This document shows, in pieces, positions 1 through 6,481 of a stretch of 18,593 nucleotides of DNA (positions are counted from its first letter, which is position 1; the number at the start of each line of letters is the position of its first letter). Made by a program: the position numbers and the translations under genes. The DNA lies in assembly GCA_027622635.1 (NCBI GenBank), contig JAQBYK010000007.1, positions 1 through 18,593 of the forward strand, written 5' to 3'. The notes under the pieces are model-generated. The model was not told the DNA's origin. It worked only from the letters and a program-made list of their open reading frames with translations, and did no database searches. The stretch comes from a bacterium (GTDB lineage Bacteria > Patescibacteriota > Gracilibacteria > UBA1369 > LOWO2-01-FULL-3).

Positions 1-958
1 TGAAGGCTACGTATAGCAGAAGTAGGGTTATGCCTTCCCATTGTGATATCTCTTTGTCCATTGTTGTGAATACATAGAGGATGGTCACGAAAAGGAGAGC
101 CGGAATGGTGAATGTGATGAATTCTGATGGAATTGTGAGTGTTCCGAAAAGAGAGGGGATTCCTATGACCCCCAGAGCATTGAATATGTTTGACCCTGTT
201 ACGTTGCCGATTGCGATATCGGTTTTGCCTTTTTTAGCCGCTATTACCGATACGACAAGTTCAGGTAGGGAAGTACCTACTGCAATAGCAGATACCGCTA
301 TAACCTCAGTTCCAATTTTTAGAATGGTGGAGATTTCTATAACTGCCTTGATGGTCCAATCTGCTGATAGGTATAGGAAAAATCCCGATACAATAAGTAC
401 AAGAGGGTATCTAATTGGGAGTTTTGTGGTTTTTAGTTCTTTTTTTTCTGATTTTTCCACCTTTTTTAATTTTGATAGGTGGGTCCCACTTTTTTTGTCG
501 ATATCTCTATGACTTTTTATGTTGTAGAAGAGATATGTCAGTAAAGCCAGGAGAGCGACTATTCCATCTGTGTATTCTACTTTCCCATCAAGAGTAATAA
601 AGAAAAGAAGAATCGTACTTGCCAGTAATAGAGGAAGATCTATCTTTATTATGTCTTTGCTTACATAAAGTTGCCTTCCAACTATTGCGGAAATCGCGAG
701 GACAAGCATGATGTTTGCCATGTTTGAGCCTACTACGTTACCTATGACTATTTCCGAATGCCCCTGAATAACTGAGATAATTGAGGTTGCAATCTCCGGC
801 AATGAAGTGCCGAAGGCTATGATTGTCACACCAATGATAAAAGGTGGAATCTTGTAGTGAATTCCAATTTTTTCGGCATTATTGGTGAATTTATCAGCCG
901 AATAGATTAATCCGGCAAGTGATAATATAAACAGACCAGACCATTTAAGGATTTCCAT
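1..958 (-). CDS. Calcium/sodium antiporter, CaCA superfamily (YrbG-like), 3' end outside window
   Basis: The minus frame starts at ATG 958-956 and stays open to the window edge (319 codons). It encodes an inner-membrane cation exchanger that trades Ca2+ (or K+) for Na+ or protons. The two inverted alpha-repeats that line the ion path are both visible: GTSLPE at residues 50-55 with GSNMAN at 77-82, and GTSLPE at 228-233 with GSNIFN at 255-260. These acidic and Asn residues are the family's cation ligands. Hydrophobic helices flank both repeats, and a Lys-rich cytoplasmic loop at about 148-183 separates the halves, as usual in the family. The C-terminal helices run off the window. It follows rpsJ by 27 bp on the same strand, so it is probably cotranscribed, although its function is unrelated to translation. 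No Shine-Dalgarno precedes the start. Family assignment is firm; the transported ion is not known. Confidence 0.93.
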   Translation of the reverse strand, partial: MEILKWSGLFILSLAGLIYSADKFTNNAEKIGIHYKIPPFIIGVTIIAFGTSLPEIATSIISVIQGHSEIVIGNVVGSNMANIMLVLAISAIVGRQLYVSKDIIKIDLPLLLASTILLFFITLDGKVEYTDGIVALLALLTYLFYNIKSHRDIDKKSGTHLSKLKKVEKSEKKELKTTKLPIRYPLVLIVSGFFLYLSADWTIKAVIEISTILKIGTEVIAVSAIAVGTSLPELVVSVIAAKKGKTDIAIGNVTGSNIFNALGVIGIPSLFGTLTIPSEFITFTIPALLFVTILYVFTTMDKEISQWEGITLLLLYVAF

Positions 959-985
959 AGGTGTTAATGAGGGGATGTATGTATG

Positions 986-1306
986 TTACAACATTTTAAT
1001 CTCAATCTCCACCCCTGCCGGTAGGCTTAGGTTTGAAAGTGATTCTATCGTGTGAGATGTGCTTTCTGTGATATCGATTAGTCGTTGATGTGTGCGCATT
1101 TCAAATTGTTCTCTCGAAGTTTTGTGAACGAAAGTTGACTTGTTTACTGTAAATTTCTCGATTTTAGTTGGAAGGGGGATAGGGCCCGCAACAATCGCTC
1201 CCGATCTTTCGGCATTTTCTATTATTAATTTAGCGGTTTCGTCGATCACTTTGTGATCGAATGATCGAATTTTGATGCGGATCTTTTGATTGTTGCTTGC
1301 TGCCAT
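986..1306 (-). CDS. rpsJ: 30S ribosomal protein S10
   Basis: This 106-residue protein matches S10 over its whole length: the N-terminal KIRIKIRSFDHKVID strand-helix, the GPIPLPTK loop, and the SREQFEMRTHQRLIDI stretch. S10 sits in the 30S head, and in many bacteria it also binds NusB as NusE in antitermination. The length is normal (about 102-105). The ATG at 1306 fits the family start; upstream there is no Shine-Dalgarno, only an A/C-rich spacer. It has its own strong promoter (1385-1413) and a leader of about 70 nt. Unusually, it is not followed by rplC/rplD/rplW of the S10 operon but by an antiporter, and a plus-strand gene separates it from tuf. Confidence 0.98.
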   Translation of the reverse strand: MAASNNQKIRIKIRSFDHKVIDETAKLIIENAERSGAIVAGPIPLPTKIEKFTVNKSTFVHKTSREQFEMRTHQRLIDITESTSHTIESLSNLSLPAGVEIEIKML

Positions 1307-1328
1307 GTATTGATGGTTATAAAATCGA

Positions 1329-1347
1329 GATGTCCCGCTTTTGCGAG
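1329..1347 (-). repeat. Leader hairpin of rpsJ, sharing a 16-nt motif with the tuf leader
   Basis: On the minus (mRNA) strand CTCGC-AAAA-GCGGG forms a 5-bp stem (one U-G pair) with an AAAA loop, followed by ACATC. The 16-nt segment GCAAAAGCGGGACATC (1329-1344) differs by one base from GCAAAAGCGAGACATC in the tuf leader (3243-3258). A weaker outer pairing, AAATC with GATTT, encloses it. It lies 22 nt upstream of the rpsJ start codon. A role in regulation is inferred only from the sharing and location. Confidence 0.45.
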
Positions 1348-1384
1348 TGATTTCCTAGAAACAGAAAATCAATTTTGTAGGGAA

Positions 1385-1413
1385 TTTATATAGATTTGTT
1401 GATCGGATGTCAA
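1385..1413 (-). promoter_or_regulatory. Sigma-70-type promoter for rpsJ
   Basis: On the minus strand there is TTGACA (1408-1413, 6/6), a 17-bp spacer, and TATAAA (1385-1390, 5/6). The predicted start of transcription is about 1378, giving a leader of about 72 nt. It diverges from the promoter of the plus-strand gene at 1465; the two -35 boxes are only 13 bp apart, so the polymerases could interfere with one another. Confidence 0.85.
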
Positions 1414-1426
1414 ATACAATCAATGC

Positions 1427-1455
1427 TTGACTAATTAACAAAACCTGTCTAAATT
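1427..1455 (+). promoter_or_regulatory. Promoter for the plus-strand gene at 1465, possibly giving a leaderless mRNA
   Basis: TTGACT (1427-1432, 5/6), a 17-bp spacer, and TAAATT (1450-1455, 4/6). The expected start of transcription is about 1462, only about 3 nt before the ATG at 1465, so the transcript would be essentially leaderless. Confidence 0.6.
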
Positions 1456-1464
1456 ACCCTTCGT

Positions 1465-1953
1465 ATGGATACTTCAGAAACAACTCATAATAAAAAGGCA
1501 ATTGTCATTGATCTTTTGAGGATGATTTGTAGTCAGGGAAATTGTAAAAATGTTTCCAGTTTAGACTTGGCAACCGTCATAATCTTTGCCGATGAATTGT
1601 TGGCACAAGGTGAATTGCATTATGTTTTTCCAGAAGGGCCGGAGATAAGGTGTTCTGTAAACAAAAATAGAGCATTACGTGAGTTGAAGGATAGGGTTCT
1701 TATCTATTTCAAGCGTCTTACTGTGCCCAATATTGCTGTTGAAGACCTTGCTACAGAGCTTTTTTCTGCCGCTTTGCCTATTGATTTAGATAGGGGAGTT
1801 ATAGTTTTGGCTATTCTTGATGGAGACCCATGTGAAATTTATTTTGAAGATTTGGATAGGGCTGTTGAAGGTGTTGATATTTTGGCTTCTAGAATACATG
1901 GGCTTAGGCATCGTGTTAGTGAAGATGTCGCAAGGGAGTCCGAGCTTGCTTAA
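1465..1953 (+). CDS. Unrecognised 162-aa soluble protein
   Basis: I do not recognise a family. The product is a soluble, mixed alpha/beta-looking protein without signal peptide or membrane segment. Visible features are an N-terminal amphipathic helix (about 11-23), a CSQGNC pair of cysteines (22 and 27), a further Cys at 63, an Arg/Lys-rich helix around 70-85, a hydrophobic strand followed by GDPC and an acidic EIYFEDLDRAVEG stretch near 120-136, and a charged C-terminal helix. The reading frame is open with ordinary codon use and is bounded by a good promoter and a good terminator, which supports a real gene. It is the only plus-strand gene in the first 14 kb and separates tuf from rpsJ, which are neighbours in many bacteria. 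The start is ATG 1465, with no Shine-Dalgarno and almost no leader. Confidence 0.75.
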   Translation: MDTSETTHNKKAIVIDLLRMICSQGNCKNVSSLDLATVIIFADELLAQGELHYVFPEGPEIRCSVNKNRALRELKDRVLIYFKRLTVPNIAVEDLATELFSAALPIDLDRGVIVLAILDGDPCEIYFEDLDRAVEGVDILASRIHGLRHRVSEDVARESELA

Positions 1954-1966
1954 TTTATTTTGGAAT

Positions 1967-1999
1967 AAAAAAAGACCTCATTTTTACTGAGGCCTTTTT
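1967..1999. terminator. Bidirectional intrinsic terminator between the 162-aa gene and tuf
   Basis: The core is CCTCA-N9-TGAGG (CCTCA 1976-1980, TGAGG 1988-1992). On the plus strand the hairpin at 1974-1994 is followed by T5 (1995-1999). On the minus strand the stem extends to about 9 bp (AAGGCCUCA with UGAGGUCUU, one G-U pair) and is followed by a T7 tract (complement of 1967-1973). It therefore stops both the plus-strand gene ending at 1953 and tuf ending at 2017. Confidence 0.85.
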
Positions 2000-2016
2000 A
2001 ATTGGTTTTTTGGGTT

Positions 2017-3210
2017 TTAGGCGTTTACCTTAGTTACAACTCCAGCACCTACTGTTCGACCACCTTCACGGATAGCGAAACGTGTTCCTTCCTCCAGAGC
2101 TATTGGAGAGCCAAGAGTTACAGTCATTTGTACGTTGTCTCCCGGCATTACCATTTCTGTATCTGCAGGAAGCTCGACATCACCTGTTACGTCTGTTGTT
2201 CTAATATAGAATTGCGGTTTATATCCTTTGAAGAATGGAGTGTGTCTTCCACCTTCTTCTTTTGTAAGGATGTAAACTTCTGATTCAAATTTAGTGTGAG
2301 GAGTGATTGTTCCGGGTTTACAAAGAACCTGCCCTCTTTCAATTTCTTCCCTTTCTATTCCTCTGAGAAGTAGACCTACGTTGTCTCCGGCTTGACCTTG
2401 ATCAAGTAATTTCTTGAACATTTCAACACCTGTAACTATAACTTTTCGAGTGTCTTTGATTCCTACGATTTCAATTTCTTCGTTAACTTTGACAACTCCT
2501 TGATCAATTCTTCCTGTGGCAACAGTACCACGACCTTTTATTGAGAATACATCCTCTACAGGCATAAGGAATGGTTTGTCTAATTCGCGTACAGGATCCG
2601 GAATGTATGTGTCCAGAGCTTCAAGCAGCTCAACTATAGCTTTGTTGTGTTCTTCGTCTGTAGGATTTTCCAGTGCTTTAAGTGCAGAACCTTTAATGAT
2701 AGGAATATCGTCACCCGGATATTCATATTTGTTTAGAAGTTCGCGGATTTCCATCTCTGAAAGTTCGGCGATATCAGGATCAGCCATGTCCATTTTGTTC
2801 ATGAAAACTACGATGTAAGGTACGTTTACCTGATGTGCAAGAAGGATATGTTCACGAGTTTGTGGCATAGGCCCATCCGCCGCAGATACTACTAAAATAG
2901 CACCGTCCATTTGAGCTGCACCGGTGATCATATTTTTTACGTAATCGGCATGTCCCGGACAGTCCACGTGTGCGTAGTGTCTTTTTTCGGTTTCGTACTC
3001 CTGGTGAGAAGTAGCGATGGTAATACCTCTTTCTTTCTCCTCAGGTGCATTATCGATCTGATCGAAAGCTACAGCTTTATTTGTGCCACCCATTTTGTGG
3101 GCTGCAACAGCAGTTATGGCTGCTGTAAGAGTAGTTTTACCGTGGTCTACGTGACCAATTGTTCCCACGTTTACGTGAGTTTTACTTCTGTCAAATTTTT
3201 CGTCTGCCAT
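2017..3210 (-). CDS. tuf: Elongation factor Tu
   Basis: The product is a 397-residue GTPase that carries aminoacyl-tRNA to the ribosomal A site. All G motifs are present: GHVDHGKT (P-loop, 19-26), RGITI switch I (61-65), DCPGH (83-87) and NKMD (138-141). Domains 2 and 3 follow with normal length and the usual ending (GAGVVTKVNA). The ATG at 3210 gives the canonical N-terminus (MADEKFDRSKTHVNVGTIGH). It lies 136 bp downstream of fusA but has its own near-perfect promoter and a leader of about 97 nt with two hairpins. It ends at the bidirectional terminator 1967-1999. No Shine-Dalgarno is present (an A-rich spacer precedes the ATG), which is unusual for such a highly expressed gene. Confidence 0.99.
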   Translation of the reverse strand: MADEKFDRSKTHVNVGTIGHVDHGKTTLTAAITAVAAHKMGGTNKAVAFDQIDNAPEEKERGITIATSHQEYETEKRHYAHVDCPGHADYVKNMITGAAQMDGAILVVSAADGPMPQTREHILLAHQVNVPYIVVFMNKMDMADPDIAELSEMEIRELLNKYEYPGDDIPIIKGSALKALENPTDEEHNKAIVELLEALDTYIPDPVRELDKPFLMPVEDVFSIKGRGTVATGRIDQGVVKVNEEIEIVGIKDTRKVIVTGVEMFKKLLDQGQAGDNVGLLLRGIEREEIERGQVLCKPGTITPHTKFESEVYILTKEEGGRHTPFFKGYKPQFYIRTTDVTGDVELPADTEMVMPGDNVQMTVTLGSPIALEEGTRFAIREGGRTVGAGVVTKVNA

Positions 3211-3242
3211 TTTTTAGTTGTTTAAGGTTTAAATGGGATATG

Positions 3243-3263
3243 GATGTCTCGCTTTTGCAAGAC
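3243..3263 (-). repeat. tuf leader hairpin II, shared with the rpsJ leader
   Basis: On the mRNA strand GUCUUGC-AAAA-GCGAGAC forms a 7-bp stem (one U-G pair) at 3246-3263 with an AAAA loop, followed by AUC. Positions 3243-3258 match the rpsJ leader motif in 15 of 16 bases. It lies 32 nt upstream of the tuf ATG. There is no U tract after it, so it is not an intrinsic terminator. Confidence 0.5.
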
Positions 3264-3280
3264 GGCTTATTTATAAAGGT

Positions 3281-3300
3281 GTTCTCGCTGTCGCTCGAAC
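3281..3300 (-). repeat. tuf leader hairpin I, shared with the rpsL leader
   Basis: The mRNA strand reads GTTCGAGCGACAGCGAGAAC. GUUC pairs with GAAC, then two opposed G-A mismatches (GA facing AG), then GC with GC. Tandem G-A pairs flanked by C-G and G-C pairs are a known stable RNA arrangement. The same 20-mer occurs in the rpsL leader (6422-6441) with differences only in the apical loop. It begins about 7 nt from the predicted tuf transcription start. Confidence 0.5.
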
Positions 3301-3313
3301 ATAGCGCCGGAAT

Positions 3314-3340
3314 ATTATATTAACGGGTCTTAATTGTCAA
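3314..3340 (-). promoter_or_regulatory. Strong sigma-70-type promoter for tuf
   Basis: On the minus strand there is TTGACA (3335-3340, 6/6), a 15-bp spacer, and TATAAT (3314-3319, 6/6). The short spacer is the only deviation from consensus. The -35 box begins 6 bp after the fusA stop codon. The predicted start of transcription is about 3307. Confidence 0.85.
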
Positions 3341-3346
3341 TTTCAT

Positions 3347-5443
3347 TTAGGCGGCTACCGGTGCTGTTCTTTTTGTGATTATATCTTCCGCAATATTAGG
3401 TGGTATTTTGTTGTAATGACCAAATTCCATTGTGTAATTTCCACGGCCTTGAGTCATTGATCTTAGGTCGGTTGCATATCCGAACATTTGTGCCAATGGG
3501 ATTTCCGCGTCTATGAATTTAACCAGGCTTCTATCTCCACTTTCAAGTATTTGACCACGTCTGGAATTAATATCTCCCATTACATCTCCGAAATAATCTT
3601 CAGGCACAACGACTTCCACTTTCATGATTGGCTCAAGCAGGACAGGTCCGGCTTGCTTTACTGCATTTTGAAAACATATTGAACCGGCAATTTTGAAGGC
3701 CATTTCAGATGAATCAACATCATGGAAACTGCCATCGTATAGTTCGGCTTTAACGTCTACTACAGGATATCCGGCGATTATGCCTTTGTTCATGGCTTCC
3801 TGTATGCCTTTATCTACCGCGGGAATATATTCTTTAGGAATCTTTCCTCCTACAATTGAGTTTGAAAATTCATATCCAACTCCGGGTTCTTGTGGACTTA
3901 CCCGTACACGGACGTGAGCAAATTGTCCCTTACCACCGGTTTGTTTAACGTATTTTTCTTCCATTTCAATCTCTTTTGTAATTGTTTCACGATATGCAAC
4001 CTGTGGTGCTCCCACGTTGGCTTCTACCTTAAATTCTCGTTTCATACGATCAACAATTATGTCCAGGTGCAGCTCTCCCATACCTGCAATAATTGTTTGA
4101 CCTGTTTCGTGATCAGTATTGACCCGGAAAGTTGGATCCTCCTGGGCAAGTTTTTGTAGTGCAATGGCCATTTTTTCTTGGTCACCCTTGGTTTTTGGTT
4201 CAACTGCAATACGTATAACCGGTTCAGGGAATGTAATTGATTCAAGAAGCATTGGATGTGCCGGATCGCAAAGGGTGTTGCCTGTTGTAGTTTTTTTAAG
4301 ACCTACTATAGCTGCAATGTCTCCCGCTTTTACTGTTTTTATTTCTTCCCTTGAGTTTGCGTGCATTTGGATTAGTCGTCCTACACGTTCTTTGTTTCCT
4401 GTTGAGGAATTTAAGACGTAGCTTCCTGACTCCAGAGTTCCGGAATACACTCTAAAGTAGCATAAACTACCTACAAACGGATCTGTTGCAATCTTGAATG
4501 CAAGAGCTGAAAACGGTTCGTCATTTGAAGGTTTTCTGATTATTGCTTTTTCTTCATCATCCACTTCGCAACCTTTCATCGCAGGTACATCCAGTGGACT
4601 TGGAAGGAAATATATAACCGCATCAAGCATTAACTGTACACCTTTATTTTGTAGTGCAGTTCCGCACATAACCGGATATATATTACTTGAAATAGTAGCA
4701 TTTCTGATTCCTTTTTTAAGTTCTTCAATTGATATTTCGCTTTCTTCAAGGAATTTTTCCATTATTGTATCGTCGTTTTCAGCAACTTTTTCGATTAGTT
4801 TACTTCTGTATTCTTTAACTCTTGCCTTTTCGTCTTCCGGAATATCAATTTCCTTTACTATCTCACCGTGAGCACCTTCAAATGTGTAGGCTTTTTGCTC
4901 TATCAGGTCAATTACACCGGTGAAATCACTTTCAGCGCCGATTGGAAGTTGAATTGCTATGGCATCCGGATTAAGTCTGCTGTGGATAGATTTAAGGCTC
5001 ATGTAGAAGTCTGCGCCCATTTTATCCATCTTGTTTATGAAGGCAATTCGTGGAACGTTATATTTGTCAGCTTGTCTCCAGACTGTCTCAGATTGAGGTT
5101 CTACCCCCATTGCACCATCAAATACCGCTACACCTCCATCGAGTACACGTAAGGACCGCTCTACTTCTACTGTGAAGTCAACGTGACCCGGAGTATCGAT
5201 TATGTTGATGCGATATGGAGTGTCTGAAACATTCCAAAAACATGTTGTGGCCGCCGAAGTTATTGTTATTCCTCTTTCCTTTTCCTGTTCCATCCAGTCC
5301 ATTTGGGATTCGCCTTCGTGAGTTTCTCCAATTTTATGTGTACGTCCTGTATAAAATAAGACACGTTCTGTTACAGTTGTTTTTCCGGCATCTATATGGG
5401 CGATAATGCCGATGTTGCGGAGCATGTTGAGATCTTCAGCCAT
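3347..5443 (-). CDS. fusA: Elongation factor G
   Basis: The product is a 698-residue translational GTPase that catalyses ribosomal translocation. G motifs are seen near the N-terminus: AHIDAGKTTVTERVL (P-loop), RGITI, DTPGHVDF and NKMD. They are followed by domain II, the GMGELHLDI stretch of domain III, domain IV with GYPVVDVKAELYDG, and domain V with MGDINSRRGQI. Length and order are normal for bacterial EF-G. The ATG at 5443 gives the usual N-terminus (MAEDLNMLRNIGIIAHIDAGK). It lies 86 bp downstream of rpsG and is served by its own near-consensus promoter in that gap, with a hairpin at the 5' end of the transcript. No Shine-Dalgarno is visible. Confidence 0.99.
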   Translation of the reverse strand: MAEDLNMLRNIGIIAHIDAGKTTVTERVLFYTGRTHKIGETHEGESQMDWMEQEKERGITITSAATTCFWNVSDTPYRINIIDTPGHVDFTVEVERSLRVLDGGVAVFDGAMGVEPQSETVWRQADKYNVPRIAFINKMDKMGADFYMSLKSIHSRLNPDAIAIQLPIGAESDFTGVIDLIEQKAYTFEGAHGEIVKEIDIPEDEKARVKEYRSKLIEKVAENDDTIMEKFLEESEISIEELKKGIRNATISSNIYPVMCGTALQNKGVQLMLDAVIYFLPSPLDVPAMKGCEVDDEEKAIIRKPSNDEPFSALAFKIATDPFVGSLCYFRVYSGTLESGSYVLNSSTGNKERVGRLIQMHANSREEIKTVKAGDIAAIVGLKKTTTGNTLCDPAHPMLLESITFPEPVIRIAVEPKTKGDQEKMAIALQKLAQEDPTFRVNTDHETGQTIIAGMGELHLDIIVDRMKREFKVEANVGAPQVAYRETITKEIEMEEKYVKQTGGKGQFAHVRVRVSPQEPGVGYEFSNSIVGGKIPKEYIPAVDKGIQEAMNKGIIAGYPVVDVKAELYDGSFHDVDSSEMAFKIAGSICFQNAVKQAGPVLLEPIMKVEVVVPEDYFGDVMGDINSRRGQILESGDRSLVKFIDAEIPLAQMFGYATDLRSMTQGRGNYTMEFGHYNKIPPNIAEDIITKRTAPVAA

Positions 5444-5467
5444 TTTGATTAGTTAGAATGAAATAAA

Positions 5468-5483
5468 CGTCTTAGGAAAGACG
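5468..5483 (-). promoter_or_regulatory. 5'-terminal hairpin of the fusA leader
   Basis: On the mRNA strand CGTCTT-TCCT-AAGACG is a perfect 6-bp stem with a 4-nt loop. It begins about 3 nt from the transcription start predicted from the promoter at 5493-5520 and lies 24 nt upstream of the fusA ATG. It has no U tract. A role in mRNA stability or regulation is inferred from position only. Confidence 0.5.
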
Positions 5484-5492
5484 CGCTTAGGC

Positions 5493-5520
5493 ATTATAGG
5501 GAGGAATGTACAGAAGTCAA
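5493..5520 (-). promoter_or_regulatory. Strong sigma-70-type promoter for fusA
   Basis: On the minus strand there is TTGACT (5515-5520, 5/6), a 16-bp spacer, and TATAAT (5493-5498, 6/6). The -35 box starts 9 bp after the rpsG stop codon. The predicted start of transcription is about 5486. Confidence 0.85.
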
Positions 5521-5529
5521 TTGAGATTT

Positions 5530-5985
5530 TTAGTACCTTGCAAAGTGTGCAAATGCTTTATTAGCATCAGCCATTCTGTGTGTATCTTCTTTCTTCTTGT
5601 ATGCTGATCCGGATTGATTACTAGCTTCTACAAGTTCGTTTGCCAGTCTTTGAGCCATGGGACTCCCTTTTTTCCCTCTAGCGGCTGCTAAAATCCATCT
5701 AAAGGCCAGTGCTGTTTGGCGATCCGGTTTTACTTCGCGTGGCACTTGATAAACAGCCCCTCCTATTCTTTTGGCTTTAACTTCCATTCTAGGTTTTACC
5801 TTGTCGATGGCCTCAGAAAAAACTTTCTCAGGATCCCCAGAAGTTTTTTTACTTATTATCTTGAGAGTATTGTTGAAAATTTTGCGGGCTATGGATTTTT
5901 TGCCGTCGAGCATAATGTAGTTGATGAATTTCTCCTGTAATGGATTTGATTCATCGGGAATAAAATTTGCGGTGTGTTTAGTCAT
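5530..5985 (-). CDS. rpsG: 30S ribosomal protein S7
   Basis: This 151-residue protein matches S7, a primary 16S rRNA binder of the 30S head. Visible signatures are the NYIMLDGKKSIARKI helix, the VKPRMEVKAKRIGGAVYQVPREV beta-hairpin, the RWILAAARGKKG loop, and the C-terminal DTHRMADANKAFAHFARY. The length is slightly below the E. coli protein and normal for many bacteria. It follows rpsL with a gap of only 6 bp, so the two form a bicistronic unit. No Shine-Dalgarno precedes the ATG at 5985; the gap is A/T only. Confidence 0.98.
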   Translation of the reverse strand: MTKHTANFIPDESNPLQEKFINYIMLDGKKSIARKIFNNTLKIISKKTSGDPEKVFSEAIDKVKPRMEVKAKRIGGAVYQVPREVKPDRQTALAFRWILAAARGKKGSPMAQRLANELVEASNQSGSAYKKKEDTHRMADANKAFAHFARY

Positions 5986-5991
5986 TATTTA

Positions 5992-6405
5992 TTATGCTTT
6001 AGGTTTTTTAGCTCCATATTTGGATCTTCCTTGTTTTCGATTTGCGACTCCTTGTGTATCAAGATTTCCTCTGATTATGTGATATCTTACACCCGGTAGA
6101 TCTTTTACTCTGCCTCCACGTATCATTACAATTGAGTGCTCTTGTAGATTGTGTCCTTCACCCGGGATATACGCATTTACTTCAATGCCATTTGTGAGAC
6201 GAACCCTTGCCACTTTTCGAAGGGCGGAGTTTGGCTTTTTAGGTGTCATTGTTGTCACTTTCACGCATACTCCTCGTTTTTGTGGACAATTAATATCAAC
6301 CGATCTGTTTTTCAGATGATTAAAATTTAATTGCATTGCAGGCGATTTACTCTTTTTAAGAGCTTTTCTGCGAGGTTTTCTGATGAGTTGGTTGATTGTT
6401 GGCAT
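5992..6405 (-). CDS. rpsL: 30S ribosomal protein S12
   Basis: This 137-residue protein matches S12, the decoding-centre protein at the subunit interface. The conserved TPKKPNSALRKVARVRLTNG and RGGRVKDLPGVRYHI segments are intact. Lys56 and Lys101 occupy the positions equivalent to the classical streptomycin-resistance lysines, so the sequence is of the sensitive type. Compared with the E. coli protein there is an extra segment at about residues 25-38, as in the longer Bacillus-type S12. It heads the rpsL-rpsG pair, has its own likely promoter (6451-6479) and a leader of about 38 nt carrying hairpin I. No Shine-Dalgarno is present. Confidence 0.98.
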   Translation of the reverse strand: MPTINQLIRKPRRKALKKSKSPAMQLNFNHLKNRSVDINCPQKRGVCVKVTTMTPKKPNSALRKVARVRLTNGIEVNAYIPGEGHNLQEHSIVMIRGGRVKDLPGVRYHIIRGNLDTQGVANRKQGRSKYGAKKPKA

Positions 6406-6421
6406 TTTGTGGATATATTTT

Positions 6422-6441
6422 GTTCTCGCTACTGCTCGAAC
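6422..6441 (-). repeat. rpsL leader hairpin I, shared with the tuf leader
   Basis: The mRNA strand reads GTTCGAGCAGTAGCGAGAAC. It is identical to the tuf copy (3281-3300) except in the apical loop, so the GUUC/GAAC pairing, the opposed GA/AG mismatches and the inner GC/GC pairs are all retained. It begins about 3 nt from the predicted transcription start and ends 16 nt before the rpsL ATG. Confidence 0.5.
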
Positions 6442-6450
6442 TTCTGGCCG

Positions 6451-6479
6451 AGTTTATCTGATGTTTTTTTTAATTGCAA
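6451..6479 (-). promoter_or_regulatory. Likely promoter for rpsL-rpsG
   Basis: On the minus strand there is TTGCAA (6474-6479, 4/6), a 17-bp A-rich spacer, and TAAACT (6451-6456, 4/6). The -35 box starts 2 bp after the rpoC stop. The predicted start of transcription is about 6444. The boxes are weaker than those of tuf, fusA, rpsJ and rpoB, so readthrough from rpoC may also contribute. Confidence 0.55.
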
Positions 6480-6481
6480 GT

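Noticed and set aside
81..597. Plus-strand open frames over the first 600 bases
   Set aside because: They lie antisense to the antiporter frame, whose alpha-repeat motifs are unmistakable, and they resemble no protein family.
1251..1270. Tandem GATCGAAT repeat in rpsJ
   Set aside because: Two short copies inside a conserved coding region, explained by the protein sequence.
1398..1425. Short inverted repeat TTGAT...ATCAA between the divergent promoters
   Set aside because: Only 5 bp arms in AT-rich DNA, and it overlaps a promoter box; no better than chance.
6288..6335. Extra segment in S12 compared with E. coli
   Set aside because: The 137-aa form with this insert is known from Bacillus-type S12, so it is not novel.
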